Of a DNA stretch of 64,000 bases, positions 53,210 to 63,705 are shown piece after piece. The position numbers and the translations under genes are program-made. The stretch is from Yersinia canariae (lineage in GTDB: Bacteria; Pseudomonadota; Gammaproteobacteria; Enterobacterales; Enterobacteriaceae): positions 3,844,001 through 3,908,000 of the forward strand of contig NZ_CP043727.1 of NCBI RefSeq assembly GCF_009831415.1, in the 5' to 3' direction. Position 1 is the first letter of the stretch, and each line of letters starts with the position of its first letter. The notes beneath the pieces were generated by a model. That model searched no databases and was not told where the DNA came from. It saw only the letters and a list, made by a program, of their open reading frames with translations.

Positions 53210-54412
53210 TTAATTCGCAGTCAGCGGCGTAGCAATACTGGCGCTAACCGTCATTCCAGGCCGGACATGTTGTAGCCCCGATACAATGACGCGCTCGCCC
53301 ACTTTTAACCCGTCTTTCACTTCATATTGTTGTTCGAACTGCTCGCCAAGAGTGACAGGCCGCACTTCAACCTGATCCTTATCCGTGACCACCAACACAA
53401 AATGGCCCTGCTTATTTTGTTGCAATGCTGCAATCGGGATAGCGGTGACTGCTTTTGCTGTTTCTGCCGCCAGTGACACATTGACGACACCTCCGGGCAA
53501 TAATAAATGCCGTGGGTTATCAAAACGGGTACGAATAGTCACTGTCCCGGTCTGTTTATCAATTTGATTATCAACAGATTCAAAAACGCCACTTTCTGGA
53601 TACTGTTTACCATTTGCCAGTTGAATGCGCGGGGTGAGATGCTCAAACGCCAGAGCACTGTTTTCACTGGCTGAAGCAGCCCCTGCCGCGGATGACTGAT
53701 AGGTGGCGGTGATGTAATCTCTTTCATTAACGGCAATGGCAACCCGGATAGGGTCAAGCTGCACGATACTGACCAATGTGCCGCTGGCCGGATTAATCAA
53801 GCTGCCGACGTTAAAGCGGCTGTGGCCAATTTGGCCCGTAATCGGGGCATAAATGCGGGTGAAACTGAGTTGTAGCTGCTGAATTTGCAGGTTTGCTTGC
53901 GCCTGAGCCACTGCCGCCCGGCTGATATCGCGCTGCGCCTGCGCTTCATCAACTTCAGCCTGACTAACCGAGCGGTTATTGCCCAAACGCTGTAAACGGG
54001 TGAGTGTCACCTGCGCATGGTTGGCGCTGGCGGTTGCGCTGTCTAATTGCGCTTGCGCCTGAGTGACGGATGCTTGATGCAAAGCAGGATCGATTTCATA
54101 CAATAAATCCCCCTGCTTAACCATCTGCCCTTCGGTAAACAATCTGGCCGCAATAAACCCTTCTGTTCGGGTTGTGACATCCACCGCCTGAATAGCTTCT
54201 ACCCGTCCGAGAAACTGCAATGCACTATCGGGAGTCATAGAGGTCACTACCGCGACAGTCACCGCAGGCAAGGGGGCCGCAGCTATTGCGCTATATGTGC
54301 TAATACCCAGCATCAACACCACGGTATATGCGAGTTGATGATATAGCCGAGCACATAGAATCCGCTGCACGTTAAACACTCTCGTGTTGCGAACCAAATT
54401 CAATGTCAACAT
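53210..54412 (-). CDS. RND pump adaptor (membrane-fusion protein)
   Basis: 400 residues. A hydrophobic N-terminal stretch (about 27-45) has no lipobox Cys, so it may be a signal anchor or cleaved signal rather than a lipoprotein. Lipoyl half-motif VTTRTEGFIAARLFTEGQMV, alpha-hairpin (about 110-180), second half IYAPITGQIGHSRFNVGSLI, and a beta-barrel/proximal domain to the end (GLQHVRPGMTVSA). It couples the pump to an outer-membrane channel. The true start may be a later Met, since the first 25 residues are atypical. Confidence 0.9.
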   Translation of the reverse strand: MLTLNLVRNTRVFNVQRILCARLYHQLAYTVVLMLGISTYSAIAAAPLPAVTVAVVTSMTPDSALQFLGRVEAIQAVDVTTRTEGFIAARLFTEGQMVKQGDLLYEIDPALHQASVTQAQAQLDSATASANHAQVTLTRLQRLGNNRSVSQAEVDEAQAQRDISRAAVAQAQANLQIQQLQLSFTRIYAPITGQIGHSRFNVGSLINPASGTLVSIVQLDPIRVAIAVNERDYITATYQSSAAGAASASENSALAFEHLTPRIQLANGKQYPESGVFESVDNQIDKQTGTVTIRTRFDNPRHLLLPGGVVNVSLAAETAKAVTAIPIAALQQNKQGHFVLVVTDKDQVEVRPVTLGEQFEQQYEVKDGLKVGERVIVSGLQHVRPGMTVSASIATPLTAN

Positions 54413-54566
54413 GGTTATTTATTCCTTACTCTCGGCGGGTAATTAATTTGGACGGGTATAAACAAAGTTTAGTAGGATTAATAATAATCTGAAGTCACTT
54501 TAACGTCTTGCGACAAAAATTCATATTGCATACTGAAGCCGGAACAGAAATCAATTACCCGCTGAT

Positions 54567-55475
54567 TCAGAATGATACCCGCTGGAAGTAATGGGAAAAG
54601 AACTCCACACACACCCTCAATTTGGCGGAGAAATAAAGTGGCGTATGGTAAACCGCCCAGATATTGGCGCTTTGCGCATATTCAGGCATGACGCGCACTA
54701 AAGAACCCTTTTGTAATAATGGCGCGACATCCCACAGTGAACGCAGCATAATTCCGCGCCCATTCAGCGCCCACTGCAAAACTATCTCGCCACTATTAGA
54801 TGAAAGGTGGCCCGATATTTTCACCGATTTCTTGCCCTCTTTCCCTTCCAGTTCCCAGACCCCAACCGATTGATCCCGCTCTTGAGTAAACAAACAGTCG
54901 TGCTGTTGTAACTCTGGCAAGGTCGTCGGTGTTCCCTGCCGTTTTAAATATTCTGGAGAAGCACAAATAATACGTTGATTCTTCGCCAACATGCGGCTGA
55001 TATAACTTTCTGAAATAGCATCATTGACCCGGATATCAAGGTCAATGTGGTCTTTAATCAAATCGATCTGCTTATCAAATAATTCAAAATGAATTTGTAG
55101 ATCAGGATAACACTCCATTAACTCGATAATGGCTGGTGCAATATAGTTACGACCGAAACCAAAACTGCAACCGATCCGCACTTTCCCGGATGGCTGTTCT
55201 TTGATTTGAGCTACTTCATTTTTTAGCACCGTTAAACGTTCCAGAATATCAAGAGCAGATTGGTAAGTTAAAACACCAGTTTCTGTGAGCACCACACCAC
55301 GTGAAGAGCGGTGCAACAACTTAACGCCGAGTTGCAATTCGAGTTGTTGAATACGTTTAGTCACAAAAGCAGGTGTTTGTCCCAAACTTTCAGCAGCGAC
55401 CAGAAAGCTTCCACTATTAACCACTGCAATTAATACCTGGAGATCTTTGGGTAAGGGATAGTGATCGAGACTCAT
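54567..55475 (-). CDS. ttdR: TtdR, LysR-type activator of tartrate genes
   Basis: 302 residues. An N-terminal HTH ([20 protein letters not shown]) and a long stretch matching E. coli TtdR from memory ([65 protein letters not shown]). It is divergent from ttdABT across a 402-base gap, as in E. coli. It activates anaerobic L-tartrate use. Confidence 0.93.
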   Translation of the reverse strand: MSLDHYPLPKDLQVLIAVVNSGSFLVAAESLGQTPAFVTKRIQQLELQLGVKLLHRSSRGVVLTETGVLTYQSALDILERLTVLKNEVAQIKEQPSGKVRIGCSFGFGRNYIAPAIIELMECYPDLQIHFELFDKQIDLIKDHIDLDIRVNDAISESYISRMLAKNQRIICASPEYLKRQGTPTTLPELQQHDCLFTQERDQSVGVWELEGKEGKKSVKISGHLSSNSGEIVLQWALNGRGIMLRSLWDVAPLLQKGSLVRVMPEYAQSANIWAVYHTPLYFSAKLRVCVEFFSHYFQRVSF

Positions 55476-55877
55476 TACGCTATTCCTGAATGGAAATATT
55501 CATATTGATACTCTAACGCGTTGTGACACAACACGACCAATTAATAACTATAAAATTTTGATGTGTATAACTGCCATTATCCTGATTGACATTTTTTGGT
55601 TATTTTTGTGTTGGTTATTTGTTGCTTAATACTTCAATTATGTAATTTATTTATTTCTATCTAAATAGCATATTTTTCTAACTCAAGCTTTATAAAGAAA
55701 AAAATATAATTCACGTTTTGTTAATTGAACAATCACACTTCAAAACTGAAATAACCCCTACTTTTTGTGTTACTTTGTTTTGGCTGCCAGTAGCGCGATA
55801 AAAAACAAATAGAACAAGCATTTATTTAGTCATCATTTAATGGTGTAAAACCCATTATTTATGCTGGAGAATATTTC
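55476..55877. promoter_or_regulatory. ttdR/ttdA divergent promoter region
   Basis: 402 bases, strongly A/T rich with T-runs near 55590 and A-runs near 55700. LysR-type proteins bind such gaps. I could not pick a convincing T-N11-A site or FNR box by eye; TTGAT-type half sites occur but not paired. Confidence 0.45.
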
Positions 55878-56789
55878 ATGATCATAATTGAACAAAGCGA
55901 TGCAGTCACGACACTCACCGATATAATTGCTGACTTCACCGCAATGATATCTACTCGCATGCCCGACGATGTCGTCGACAAATTAAAACAACTCCGTGAA
56001 TTAGAAAACGAAGGTATGGCAAAAATCATTTATCATACTATGTTCGATAATATGGAAAAAGCCATAAAATTAAACCGCCCAGCCTGTCAGGATACTGGCG
56101 AGATAATGTTTTATGTCAAAGTGGGGGCGAAATTCCCACTATTGGGTGAATTACAAAGTATTCTAAAATCAGCAGTACAGCAAGCTACAATAAAGGCGCC
56201 ATTGCGACATAATGCTGTCGAAATATTTGATGAGGTTAATACCGGTAATAATACTGGAAGTGGCGTACCTTGGGTCACATGGGATATTGTGCCAGATAAC
56301 ACCAGTGCAGAAATTGAGATTTATATGGCTGGCGGTGGCTGCACATTGCCCGGACGTTCTAAAGTCCTGATGCCATCTGAAGGTTATGAGGGGGTGGTGA
56401 AATTTGTTTTTGAAAACATCTCAACATTAGCCGTAAATGCCTGCCCACCAGTATTGGTCGGCGTAGGTATCGCCACCTCGGTAGAAACTGCCGCTGTATT
56501 ATCTCGCAAAGCCGTATTGCGGCCAATAGGCAGCCATCATTCTAATCCTATTGCTGCCGATTTAGAACGCCGCCTGGAAGAAGGCTTAAATAAATTAGGC
56601 ATTGGCCCGCAAGGTTTAACCGGAAAAGCATCTGTCATGGGGGTTCATATTGAATCAGCCGCGCGCCACCCATCCACGATTGGCGTTGCCGTTTCTACCG
56701 GTTGCTGGGCGCATCGCCGTGGAACACTGCTAATTCATCAGGATTTAACATTCGAGAGCATATCCCATACTCGAGGTGACCTATTATGA
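55878..56789 (+). CDS. ttdA: L(+)-tartrate dehydratase, alpha subunit
   Basis: 303 residues, the same length as E. coli TtdA. Class I fumarase-type N-terminal half: Cys in [14 protein letters not shown], Cys in [20 protein letters not shown] and Cys in [12 protein letters not shown] are the likely [4Fe-4S] ligands. It dehydrates L-tartrate to oxaloacetate with TtdB. It overlaps ttdB by four bases (ATGA). Confidence 0.94.
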   Translation: MIIIEQSDAVTTLTDIIADFTAMISTRMPDDVVDKLKQLRELENEGMAKIIYHTMFDNMEKAIKLNRPACQDTGEIMFYVKVGAKFPLLGELQSILKSAVQQATIKAPLRHNAVEIFDEVNTGNNTGSGVPWVTWDIVPDNTSAEIEIYMAGGGCTLPGRSKVLMPSEGYEGVVKFVFENISTLAVNACPPVLVGVGIATSVETAAVLSRKAVLRPIGSHHSNPIAADLERRLEEGLNKLGIGPQGLTGKASVMGVHIESAARHPSTIGVAVSTGCWAHRRGTLLIHQDLTFESISHTRGDLL

Positions 56790-57391
56790 AAAAAGTATTA
56801 ACAACCCCAATTAAAGATGAAGATTTAGTGGATATTAAAGCTGGCGATGTCATATATCTCAATGGCACTTTAGTGACATGTCGCGACGTATGTCATCGTC
56901 GCCTAATTGAATTAAAACGTGAAATTCCCGTTGATTTAAGGGGGAAAGCTATTTTCCACGCAGGGCCTATTGTCAAAAAGAACGGCGATAAATGGGAAAT
57001 GATCTCGATTGGGCCAACCACCAGTATGCGGATGGAAAGTTTCGAAAAAGAATTTATTGAACAGACCGGAGTTAAATTAATTGTCGGTAAAGGTGGCATG
57101 GGGCCAAATACCGAAGAAGGCTGCAAAACACACAAAGCTTTACACACTATTTTCCCCGCAGGCTGTGCCGTATTAGCTGCAACTCAAGTGGAAGAAATAG
57201 AAGAAGTCCATTGGACAGAACTGGGCATGCCGGAATCACTTTGGGTTTGCCGGGTAAAAGACTTTGGGCCACTTATCGTGTCTATTGATACCCACGGTAA
57301 TAATCTTATTGAAACCAACAAGAAATTGTTTGCAGACAAGCGCGATGCCATCGTCGATGAGATCTGTGAACATGTTCATTATATTAAATAA
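56786..57391 (+). CDS. ttdB: L(+)-tartrate dehydratase, beta subunit
   Basis: 201 residues, as E. coli TtdB. Fumarase C-terminal-type domain: [59 protein letters not shown]. It completes the active site with TtdA. A second ribosome site is not needed because of the ATGA overlap. Confidence 0.95.
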   Translation: MKKVLTTPIKDEDLVDIKAGDVIYLNGTLVTCRDVCHRRLIELKREIPVDLRGKAIFHAGPIVKKNGDKWEMISIGPTTSMRMESFEKEFIEQTGVKLIVGKGGMGPNTEEGCKTHKALHTIFPAGCAVLAATQVEEIEEVHWTELGMPESLWVCRVKDFGPLIVSIDTHGNNLIETNKKLFADKRDAIVDEICEHVHYIK

Positions 57392-57436
57392 TAATGATAA
57401 CCAGGGGGGTTAGCCCTCCTTTATTCATAAAAGGAC

Positions 57437-58903
57437 ATGACTATGGCAAAGTTAAATTTGTCATGGCGATTATTAGCACCAATATTGGTTGCTATTATTA
57501 TCGCTTTATTTCCTTCACCCAGTGGATTACCCGAACACGCCTGGCTATATTTTGCGATTTTCTTTGGTGTTATTGTTGGTCTCATTTTAGAACCTGTACC
57601 AGGTGCTGTCGTGGCCATGACAGGCCTTGCTATTATCGGCGTGCTCTCCCCCTGGCTGCTATATAGCCCAGAGCAATTAGCCGAACCGGGCTTCAAATAT
57701 ACTGCCAAAGCATTATCTTGGGTGGTATCTGGTTTTTCAAACTCGGTTATCTGGCTAATATTCGCCGCATTTATGTTTGGGACAGGTTATGAGAAAACAG
57801 GTTTAGGCCGGCGTATCGCACTGTTATTAGTTAAGAAAATGGGGCATAAAACCCTATTTCTGGGTTACGCCATCATGTTTTCAGAATTGCTTTTAGCACC
57901 GGTAACCCCGTCCAACTCAGCACGAGGGGCTGGAATCATCTACCCGATTATCCGCAACCTGCCGCCACTTTATGATTCACAACCCAATACTCCTGGTATC
58001 AGAAAAATTGGGTCATACATCATGTGGATGGGGATCAGTGCCGATTGTGTCACCAGCGCGATATTTTTGACAGCAATGGCCCCTAACTTGCTGCTAGTCG
58101 GTTTACTCAAGTCCTCATCTGACATCACGCTGTCTTGGGGCACTTGGTTTATTGGTATGCTGCCGCTGAGCATATTACTGATAATTCTGGTGCCATGGTT
58201 AACCTACGTGCTTTACCCACCTGAAATTAAGCAGGGAAATCAAGTGCCTGAATGGGCAAAAAAACAACTTGAGATTATGGGGCCACTCTGTCGGCGCGAG
58301 AAAATAATGTTAGTGCTCATGATTGCCGCATTGGTGTTATGGATCTTCGGCTCCGACTTTATTGATGCCGCGATGGTGGGCTATTCTGTAGTGGCACTTA
58401 TGCTGCTAACCAAAGTTATCACTTGGGATGATATAATCAGCAACAAATCGGCCTGGAGTGTCTTCTTCTGGCTAGCCTCACTGATTGCCTTAGCCACAGG
58501 GCTTAATCAAACCGGTTTTATCTCTTGGTTCGGACACCACATTGCTGGTAGTTTGTCCGGTTTTTCACCGACAGCCATTATGATTTTACTGGTCACTATC
58601 TTCTACGGCTTACGTTATTTCTTTGCCAGTGCAACTGCTTATACCTCGGCATTAGCCCCGATGATGCTGGCTGCCGTATTAATGATTCCGGAAATACCTT
58701 TGATGACATTCAGCCTAATGATCGGCGCTGCCATTGGATTGAGTAGCATCACGACACCTTATGCAACTGGCCCTAGCCCGATTTATTATGGTAGCGGCTA
58801 TTTACCGACCGCTGATTATTGGCGCTTAGGGGCAATATTTGGTGTGTTGTTTCTGGTACTGCTTTTATTGACCGGATTAATTTGGATGCCTTTGGTTATT
58901 TAA
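57437..58903 (+). CDS. ttdT: TtdT, tartrate:succinate antiporter (DASS family)
   Basis: 488 residues (E. coli TtdT 487), about 12-14 helices. DASS/CitT features: LLLAPVTPSNSARGAGIIYP in the first half and the repeat-like SITTPYATGPSPIYYGSGYL in the second, each with the SNT-like solute loop. It exchanges L-tartrate for succinate in anaerobic growth. It follows ttdB by 45 bases. Two near ATGs (57437, 57443) are equally supported. Confidence 0.93.
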   Translation: MTMAKLNLSWRLLAPILVAIIIALFPSPSGLPEHAWLYFAIFFGVIVGLILEPVPGAVVAMTGLAIIGVLSPWLLYSPEQLAEPGFKYTAKALSWVVSGFSNSVIWLIFAAFMFGTGYEKTGLGRRIALLLVKKMGHKTLFLGYAIMFSELLLAPVTPSNSARGAGIIYPIIRNLPPLYDSQPNTPGIRKIGSYIMWMGISADCVTSAIFLTAMAPNLLLVGLLKSSSDITLSWGTWFIGMLPLSILLIILVPWLTYVLYPPEIKQGNQVPEWAKKQLEIMGPLCRREKIMLVLMIAALVLWIFGSDFIDAAMVGYSVVALMLLTKVITWDDIISNKSAWSVFFWLASLIALATGLNQTGFISWFGHHIAGSLSGFSPTAIMILLVTIFYGLRYFFASATAYTSALAPMMLAAVLMIPEIPLMTFSLMIGAAIGLSSITTPYATGPSPIYYGSGYLPTADYWRLGAIFGVLFLVLLLLTGLIWMPLVI

Positions 58904-58910
58904 CTTTCAA

Positions 58911-58939
58911 CCCGCCTTGTTCAACCAACGCAGGGCGGG
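58911..58939 (+). terminator. Terminator-like hairpin after ttdT
   Basis: CCCGCC (58911-58916) pairs with GGCGGG (58934-58939) around a 17-base interior that can pair further by a few bases. It lies eight bases after the ttdT stop. The following sequence is A/T rich but not a T-run. Confidence 0.55.
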
Positions 58940-58956
58940 CAATAAACATCCTGTCA

Positions 58957-59073
58957 TTATTCCTTCTCTAACATCATTTCTTGGGTTAACACCAATCCTA
59001 GCGCCCCGCCAATAGACTCGTGATACATTGCCTTTGGTAGGTAAACCGTAAAGCTAGCTTTATTCTTATTCAT
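58957..59073 (-). CDS. Possible 38-residue protein of unknown role
   Basis: It begins MNKNKASFTVYLPKAMYHES and ends ...MMLEKE. It lies alone in the ttdT-to-GGDEF gap. The ribosome site is poor (TTTTTTCAGCAAAA). It may be a truncated gene or a non-coding frame; I recognise no family. Confidence 0.22.
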   Translation of the reverse strand: MNKNKASFTVYLPKAMYHESIGGALGLVLTQEMMLEKE

Positions 59074-59122
59074 TTTTGCTGAAAAAATAGCAGAAAAACA
59101 TCATATTATTCTAAGCTAAAAT

Positions 59123-59140
59123 AATAACTCAGTGGAGTTA
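59123..59140. promoter_or_regulatory. Inverted repeat upstream of the GGDEF-EAL gene
   Basis: Arms ATAACTC (59123-59129) and GAGTTAT (59134-59140) with a 4-base centre, in A/T-rich DNA about 180 bases before the start. An operator is possible; nothing more can be said. Confidence 0.35.
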
Positions 59141-59258
59141 TGTTAGTTTAGAGTCTTCACTTTCTACTGATTAAACAGATCTTTTCTAAACATGCCCAGT
59201 AGGCTTTTAAGTACAGAAAAGCGGAAAGCAGGCGTGAGACCATGGATGGATCGAATAA

Positions 59259-59307
59259 TTGAGTGCAGCCAACGCACCTGCAATGTGAAAGATGACAGGC
59301 ATAAGGG
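59259..59307. repeat. Partial ERIC repeat end in the GGDEF-EAL leader
   Basis: The stretch containing GCAGCCAACGCACCTGCA, then GTGAAAGATGACAGGCATAA, matches one end of the ERIC element as I know it. The other half is not recognisable upstream. It ends just before the ribosome site (AAGGG) of the next gene, so it forms part of the mRNA leader. Confidence 0.6.
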
Positions 59308-59315
59308 AATTCACT

Positions 59316-61871
59316 ATGACAGACTCCATCCCACCTGAGTCGCGGGAAAGAGGGGAAAATGTGTTTTTTGCCAAGCGAGCCTTGCAAACCATGGCTTTAC
59401 TCGTTGGGGCGACGATTATTATTGCTGCTGTGGGCATTATCTACATCGCCTCACAATTAAATGAGCAAGCGGTGTCCCAAAGCCGATTTCTGGTAGAAAA
59501 AGCATGGGAAATGCGCCAAAAATCGATAAAAACCAGAATAAAAGATAATGCTTTTTGGGGCGGTGCTTATGAACACCTGCATGTCACAGTAGATACTGAC
59601 TGGGCTTTTGTCAGTCAAAATTTGGGGCCATCACTTTACAAAAACTTTGGTTATGAAGGTGTTTTTGTTATTGATGGACAAGGAAAAACCCGTTATTCCG
59701 TCATCAATGGGGAATTGGTGAATACCCGTCTGGAGGACTGGCTCGACGAAGATATTACGCCGTTTATTGATTCGGTGCGCCGTCAGGCCGAAAACCAGTA
59801 TGTCGGCACGGAAATCATCAATGTTGCCGGACTGCCCGCCATTGTTGCCGCCGCCGCCTTAACCACAGGCAATGACCCTCAAGTTAAACCCATTGCTGGC
59901 CCGCCGTCAGTGTTGGTCTTTGCCAATCTACTGACCCAAAAGGAGTTGAATACTTTGGGGAAAAATTATGGCATTCAACAACTTCGCATTGCGCGCAATG
60001 AAAAAGATGCCGTTTCCAGCCCTTCAGTACACTTATCGTCAAATGACAAGCGGGGCGTAACACTGCACTGGAACCAGAGTATGCCGGGTGTACAACTGCT
60101 CAACATCTTGCTCCCATTATTGGTGCTGGTTACCCTGATTCTTGGGCTGAGTGGCTGGTTGGTTTTACGGCGTGCTTTGTCTGAAGCCCGCACTGCCGAT
60201 GATAATAAAGCCGCTTTGATTGCGAGCGAAGAGCGTTTTCGTCACGTGGCTGAAGCGGCTACCGATTGGCTATGGGAAACCGACGCCAGTCTGCGCATCA
60301 CCTATCTGTCTCAGCGATTTTTAACTATTACCGGGCTCAGTGTAGAGCGCTGGTTAGGCCGCAATCTCGACTCATTATTAAATTGCGATGTTATTCCACT
60401 GCGATCCTGGCTGCAATATACGCATTTAACGGATGCCCGCAATGAACTGCAATGCACGTATTTCTCTGCCAAAGGCGATAAACGTATTTGTCGAATTTAT
60501 GCCAAACCCATTATTAAAGATGACAATAACGTCGGTTTTCGCGGCACCGCCTCTGACATTACTCGAGAGATAGAAGCCCAGGAGCGGATCCAGCATCTTT
60601 CTCTGCATGATGCACTGACTGGCTTACCCAACCGATTGAGAATGAAAGAGTTTCTTGAAAATAAACTGCGAAACTTAACTGCGTCACCACATCCGCTAGT
60701 GATACTCAATGTTGATTTGGATAAATTTAAACCCGTTAACGATACTTTTGGCCATGTTGCGGGTGATCAGGTGCTACATCAGGTCTCTGAGCGCCTGAGA
60801 AGCTGTTTGCGCGATCAGGATTTAGTCGCTCGCCAAGGCGGTGATGAGTTCATTCTGATTATTACAGGGCTTTCTTCAATCAAAGAAATTGAACAGCTCT
60901 GCGCGCGCGTTATTACGCAAATCGAAAGTCCGTATGTCATTAATGAACAGGATATTTTTATCAGTGCCAGTATCGGTATTGCACTGGCACCACAGGACTC
61001 AATGCAAGCTGAAGAGCTTTTACGTTTTGCTGATATTGCCATGTATGAGGCCAAAAATAGCGGTAGCAACCGCTGGAGTTTCTATTCCAGCGAAATGAAT
61101 GATCGCCTGATGCAGCGCAGTGAATTGGAGCGTTTCTTACGCCAAGCTATTAAACATAATGAATTCAGCCTTTACTATCAGCCGCGATATCGCATTGAAG
61201 GAACGAAGCTTACCGGTGCCGAAGCGCTAGTGCGCTGGAATCACCCGGTATTAGGGCTTCTCATGCCAGATCAATTTATTGCTCTGGCGGAAGAGACGGG
61301 GCTTATCACTGCCATTAGCGACTGGACGATGCTCCAAGCCTGTCAGGATGCGGCAACATGGCCTGAATCACTGATTATTTCAGTCAATATTTCTGCCATT
61401 GAGTTCCGGAACCAACGCCTGATCGAGCGTGTGCGGCAAGTTTTGCTGCTGACAGGGTTACCAAGTCATCGGCTGGAACTGGAAATCACTGAGCGGATAA
61501 TGATTGAGGATGGGGATGGGGCGTTTAAAACCATGACAGCATTGAAAGCGCTTGGGGTGCGTTTATCAATGGATGATTTTGGTACTGGATATTCATCACT
61601 GAATTATCTGCGCCGTTTCCCATTCGATGGGCTGAAGATTGATAAGAGCTTTATTGATGAACTAACACAATCCCATGAAGGAAAATCAATTGTTGAGGGC
61701 ATTATCAACCTTGGGCATGCACTGTCCATGACGGTGACCGCCGAGGGGGTCGAAACCACAGAACAACTTGAACATCTCCAAATGCTAATGTGTGATGAAG
61801 TTCAAGGCTACTTGTTGGGTAAACCAATGAAAATAAATGAATTATTAAACATTACCCATCAAACAGGTTAG
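59316..61871 (+). CDS. Membrane GGDEF-EAL protein (c-di-GMP turnover) with CHASE4-type sensor
   Basis: 851 residues from the ATG at 59316 (AAGGG ribosome site). In order: a membrane helix (about 24-46), a periplasmic CHASE4-like domain (about 50-250), a second helix (about 257-280), PAS (about 300-420), GGDEF with intact GGDEF and an RxxD inhibitory site five residues before it (RDQDLVARQGGDEF), and EAL with EALVRWNHP, ISVNISAIEF, EITERIMIEDG, DDFGTGYSSL and AEGVET. Both catalytic sites look complete, so it could make, degrade or switch between c-di-GMP states. Confidence 0.94.
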   Translation: MTDSIPPESRERGENVFFAKRALQTMALLVGATIIIAAVGIIYIASQLNEQAVSQSRFLVEKAWEMRQKSIKTRIKDNAFWGGAYEHLHVTVDTDWAFVSQNLGPSLYKNFGYEGVFVIDGQGKTRYSVINGELVNTRLEDWLDEDITPFIDSVRRQAENQYVGTEIINVAGLPAIVAAAALTTGNDPQVKPIAGPPSVLVFANLLTQKELNTLGKNYGIQQLRIARNEKDAVSSPSVHLSSNDKRGVTLHWNQSMPGVQLLNILLPLLVLVTLILGLSGWLVLRRALSEARTADDNKAALIASEERFRHVAEAATDWLWETDASLRITYLSQRFLTITGLSVERWLGRNLDSLLNCDVIPLRSWLQYTHLTDARNELQCTYFSAKGDKRICRIYAKPIIKDDNNVGFRGTASDITREIEAQERIQHLSLHDALTGLPNRLRMKEFLENKLRNLTASPHPLVILNVDLDKFKPVNDTFGHVAGDQVLHQVSERLRSCLRDQDLVARQGGDEFILIITGLSSIKEIEQLCARVITQIESPYVINEQDIFISASIGIALAPQDSMQAEELLRFADIAMYEAKNSGSNRWSFYSSEMNDRLMQRSELERFLRQAIKHNEFSLYYQPRYRIEGTKLTGAEALVRWNHPVLGLLMPDQFIALAEETGLITAISDWTMLQACQDAATWPESLIISVNISAIEFRNQRLIERVRQVLLLTGLPSHRLELEITERIMIEDGDGAFKTMTALKALGVRLSMDDFGTGYSSLNYLRRFPFDGLKIDKSFIDELTQSHEGKSIVEGIINLGHALSMTVTAEGVETTEQLEHLQMLMCDEVQGYLLGKPMKINELLNITHQTG

Positions 61872-61897
61872 GATGGGTAAAGTCTCAAAAGAGAACA

Positions 61898-61932
61898 CTC
61901 AACCTCTGCGCTAGTGGCTCAGAGAGGCTGAG
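61898..61932. terminator. Hairpin between convergent GGDEF-EAL and lipoprotein genes
   Basis: CTCA and CCTCTG on the left pair with CAGAG, GG and TGAG on the right, with a one-base bulge and an 11-base loop, in the 75-base convergent gap. T-runs are weak on both sides. Confidence 0.5.
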
Positions 61933-61946
61933 CGGTAACAGGACTT

Positions 61947-62630
61947 TTACGGAGTAGATTGGCTTTTTGCCTTGAAATTAACAATGTCGTAGACCAATGC
62001 GTCCATTGTGCTTTTCACTTCGTCCGCTGTAATCGGTGACCCACTATTACTCACATCCTTACCATAAGCTTTGCGCACCACCACAATGACCGGCTTGCCG
62101 GTATTGGAGTCGATAACCTGCACTTCCAAATAGAGCGCCGTGTGTTGGCCGCGATTCCCTGTCGCTGCCATGGTTCCAGCAATAACAGCCGCTATTGGTA
62201 TCATTTCATAGACTTCAATATCTTTATCTTCAGCAGAGACGGCAGTAATCGCCGCCCGCACAATCAAAATATTACGTTTCTTCGGAGAATTGACTAGCGG
62301 TAATTGCTGACTAACTGCTTCTTTAAGTCTTTTATTCGCGTAAGCCAATATTTCATCTAATGTTTTCTGACTCACTCGCTGAGTAGGTGTTGATCTCGGG
62401 TAATAAACTAACGGTGTATAATAAATACCGCTGTAATTTTTAACATTAAAATCAGGGGAAACCCAGCGCAATACTTTCTGACCACTCGCAGATTCTGTTT
62501 CTTGTAATTTGCTATAATCACTGAGGAAACCAGAGTACTGGGCACTGGTCGTAACCTTTGAGGCGCATCCTGCCACTAATATCCCGACGGCAAATAGCGC
62601 CGCTATCTTATAACTATTCAGAATGGCCAT
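61947..62630 (-). CDS. DUF3313-family lipoprotein
   Basis: 227 residues. A lipoprotein signal has VGILVAG/C near residue 22. The DUF3313 start CASKVTT...YSGFLSDYSKL and middle VRAAITAVSAEDKDIEVYEM are recognisable, with a glycine/alanine hydrophobic stretch IPIAAVIAGTMAATGNRG. Members are outer-membrane lipoproteins of unknown role in enteric bacteria. It stands alone, with a 216-base gap to thiM. Confidence 0.85.
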   Translation of the reverse strand: MAILNSYKIAALFAVGILVAGCASKVTTSAQYSGFLSDYSKLQETESASGQKVLRWVSPDFNVKNYSGIYYTPLVYYPRSTPTQRVSQKTLDEILAYANKRLKEAVSQQLPLVNSPKKRNILIVRAAITAVSAEDKDIEVYEMIPIAAVIAGTMAATGNRGQHTALYLEVQVIDSNTGKPVIVVVRKAYGKDVSNSGSPITADEVKSTMDALVYDIVNFKAKSQSTP

Positions 62631-62846
62631 TGTATTTTCCTATATGTTTATTAGGGAACTAAAAAACAAGGATGTAGCAAAAAACTGGGAAAACAAAAGA
62701 ATGAGAATGTTCTCCATTTAAATTTTAAACCATGAAAAAATATTTGCTGAATATAAATTAAAGGATTAAAAGCCCCCGCAGAGGCTCATTATAAAATTTA
62801 ATCTGAGAATAAAACGGTGGTAGGAAGGAGATAAAACCAGGCGGAA

Positions 62847-63659
62847 TTAATATGCCAAAGTGTCCAATTGATAAAGGCTATCAAGGAATTCAGGGATAAA
62901 ACTCCCCGGTCCGGCAACCCGTTGGGACACCTGTCCGCCCACTTGCGACATAATTCGACAAGCCGTGGCGACATGATGTAAACGATCCCCTTTCAGCGCA
63001 CAGAACGCCGCCACCACCGCAGGGAGCGCGCAGCCTGTACCGACCACCCGAGTCATAAGCTTATCACCGCCTGTCACAGCAAAATCGCGCTGACCATCCG
63101 TGATGTAATCTACCTCACCGGTTACGGCAACGACCGTCCGGGCCTGTCTTGCCAATTGACGGGCGGCAGGCAAGGCCGCCAGTGAAGTATCCACGCTATC
63201 GACCCCACGCCCCATGGTCGCCATACCACTCAACGCCATGATTTCCGACGCATTACCGCGTATAGCAGCAGGTTTAAGCAGGAGAAACTCTCTAGCAAAA
63301 TCAGTGCGATACGTCAATCCACCGACCGCAACTGGATCCAGAACCCAAGGTGTCCCCGCATGATTAGCGGCGCTGATTGCGACCAACATGGATTCGGCTC
63401 GAGCCCGATGCAACGTACCAATATTGATAAGCAAACTGTTTGCCATGGCACTGAATTGACCCGCCTCTTCAGGTTCAACCACCATAGCCGGAAAAGCCCC
63501 CAACGCCAGCAATACATTGGCAGTAAATGACTGTACCACTTCATTAGTCAAGCAATGTACCAATGGCGGGGTAGCTCGAAATTGTTGCAGGCTGGCAGCG
63601 GCCAGTGCGTCAGGGAATGGAACAGGCGTGATGGGTGTGTCAATGTGGATAGTATTCAT
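62847..63659 (-). CDS. thiM: ThiM, hydroxyethylthiazole kinase
   Basis: 270 residues from [20 protein letters not shown] (GGGGG ribosome site). Family marks: [20 protein letters not shown] at the N-terminus, [31 protein letters not shown] and [18 protein letters not shown]. It salvages the thiazole half of thiamine. The frame continues upstream to 63773 only because it reads through the riboswitch. No thiD or thiE follows in this window, unlike the E. coli thiMD pair. Confidence 0.95.
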   Translation of the reverse strand: MNTIHIDTPITPVPFPDALAAASLQQFRATPPLVHCLTNEVVQSFTANVLLALGAFPAMVVEPEEAGQFSAMANSLLINIGTLHRARAESMLVAISAANHAGTPWVLDPVAVGGLTYRTDFAREFLLLKPAAIRGNASEIMALSGMATMGRGVDSVDTSLAALPAARQLARQARTVVAVTGEVDYITDGQRDFAVTGGDKLMTRVVGTGCALPAVVAAFCALKGDRLHHVATACRIMSQVGGQVSQRVAGPGSFIPEFLDSLYQLDTLAY

Positions 63660-63705
63660 AGCGTCCCCCACCGGCGGATAAGAAGGAGTACCCGTGTTTA
63701 AGATA

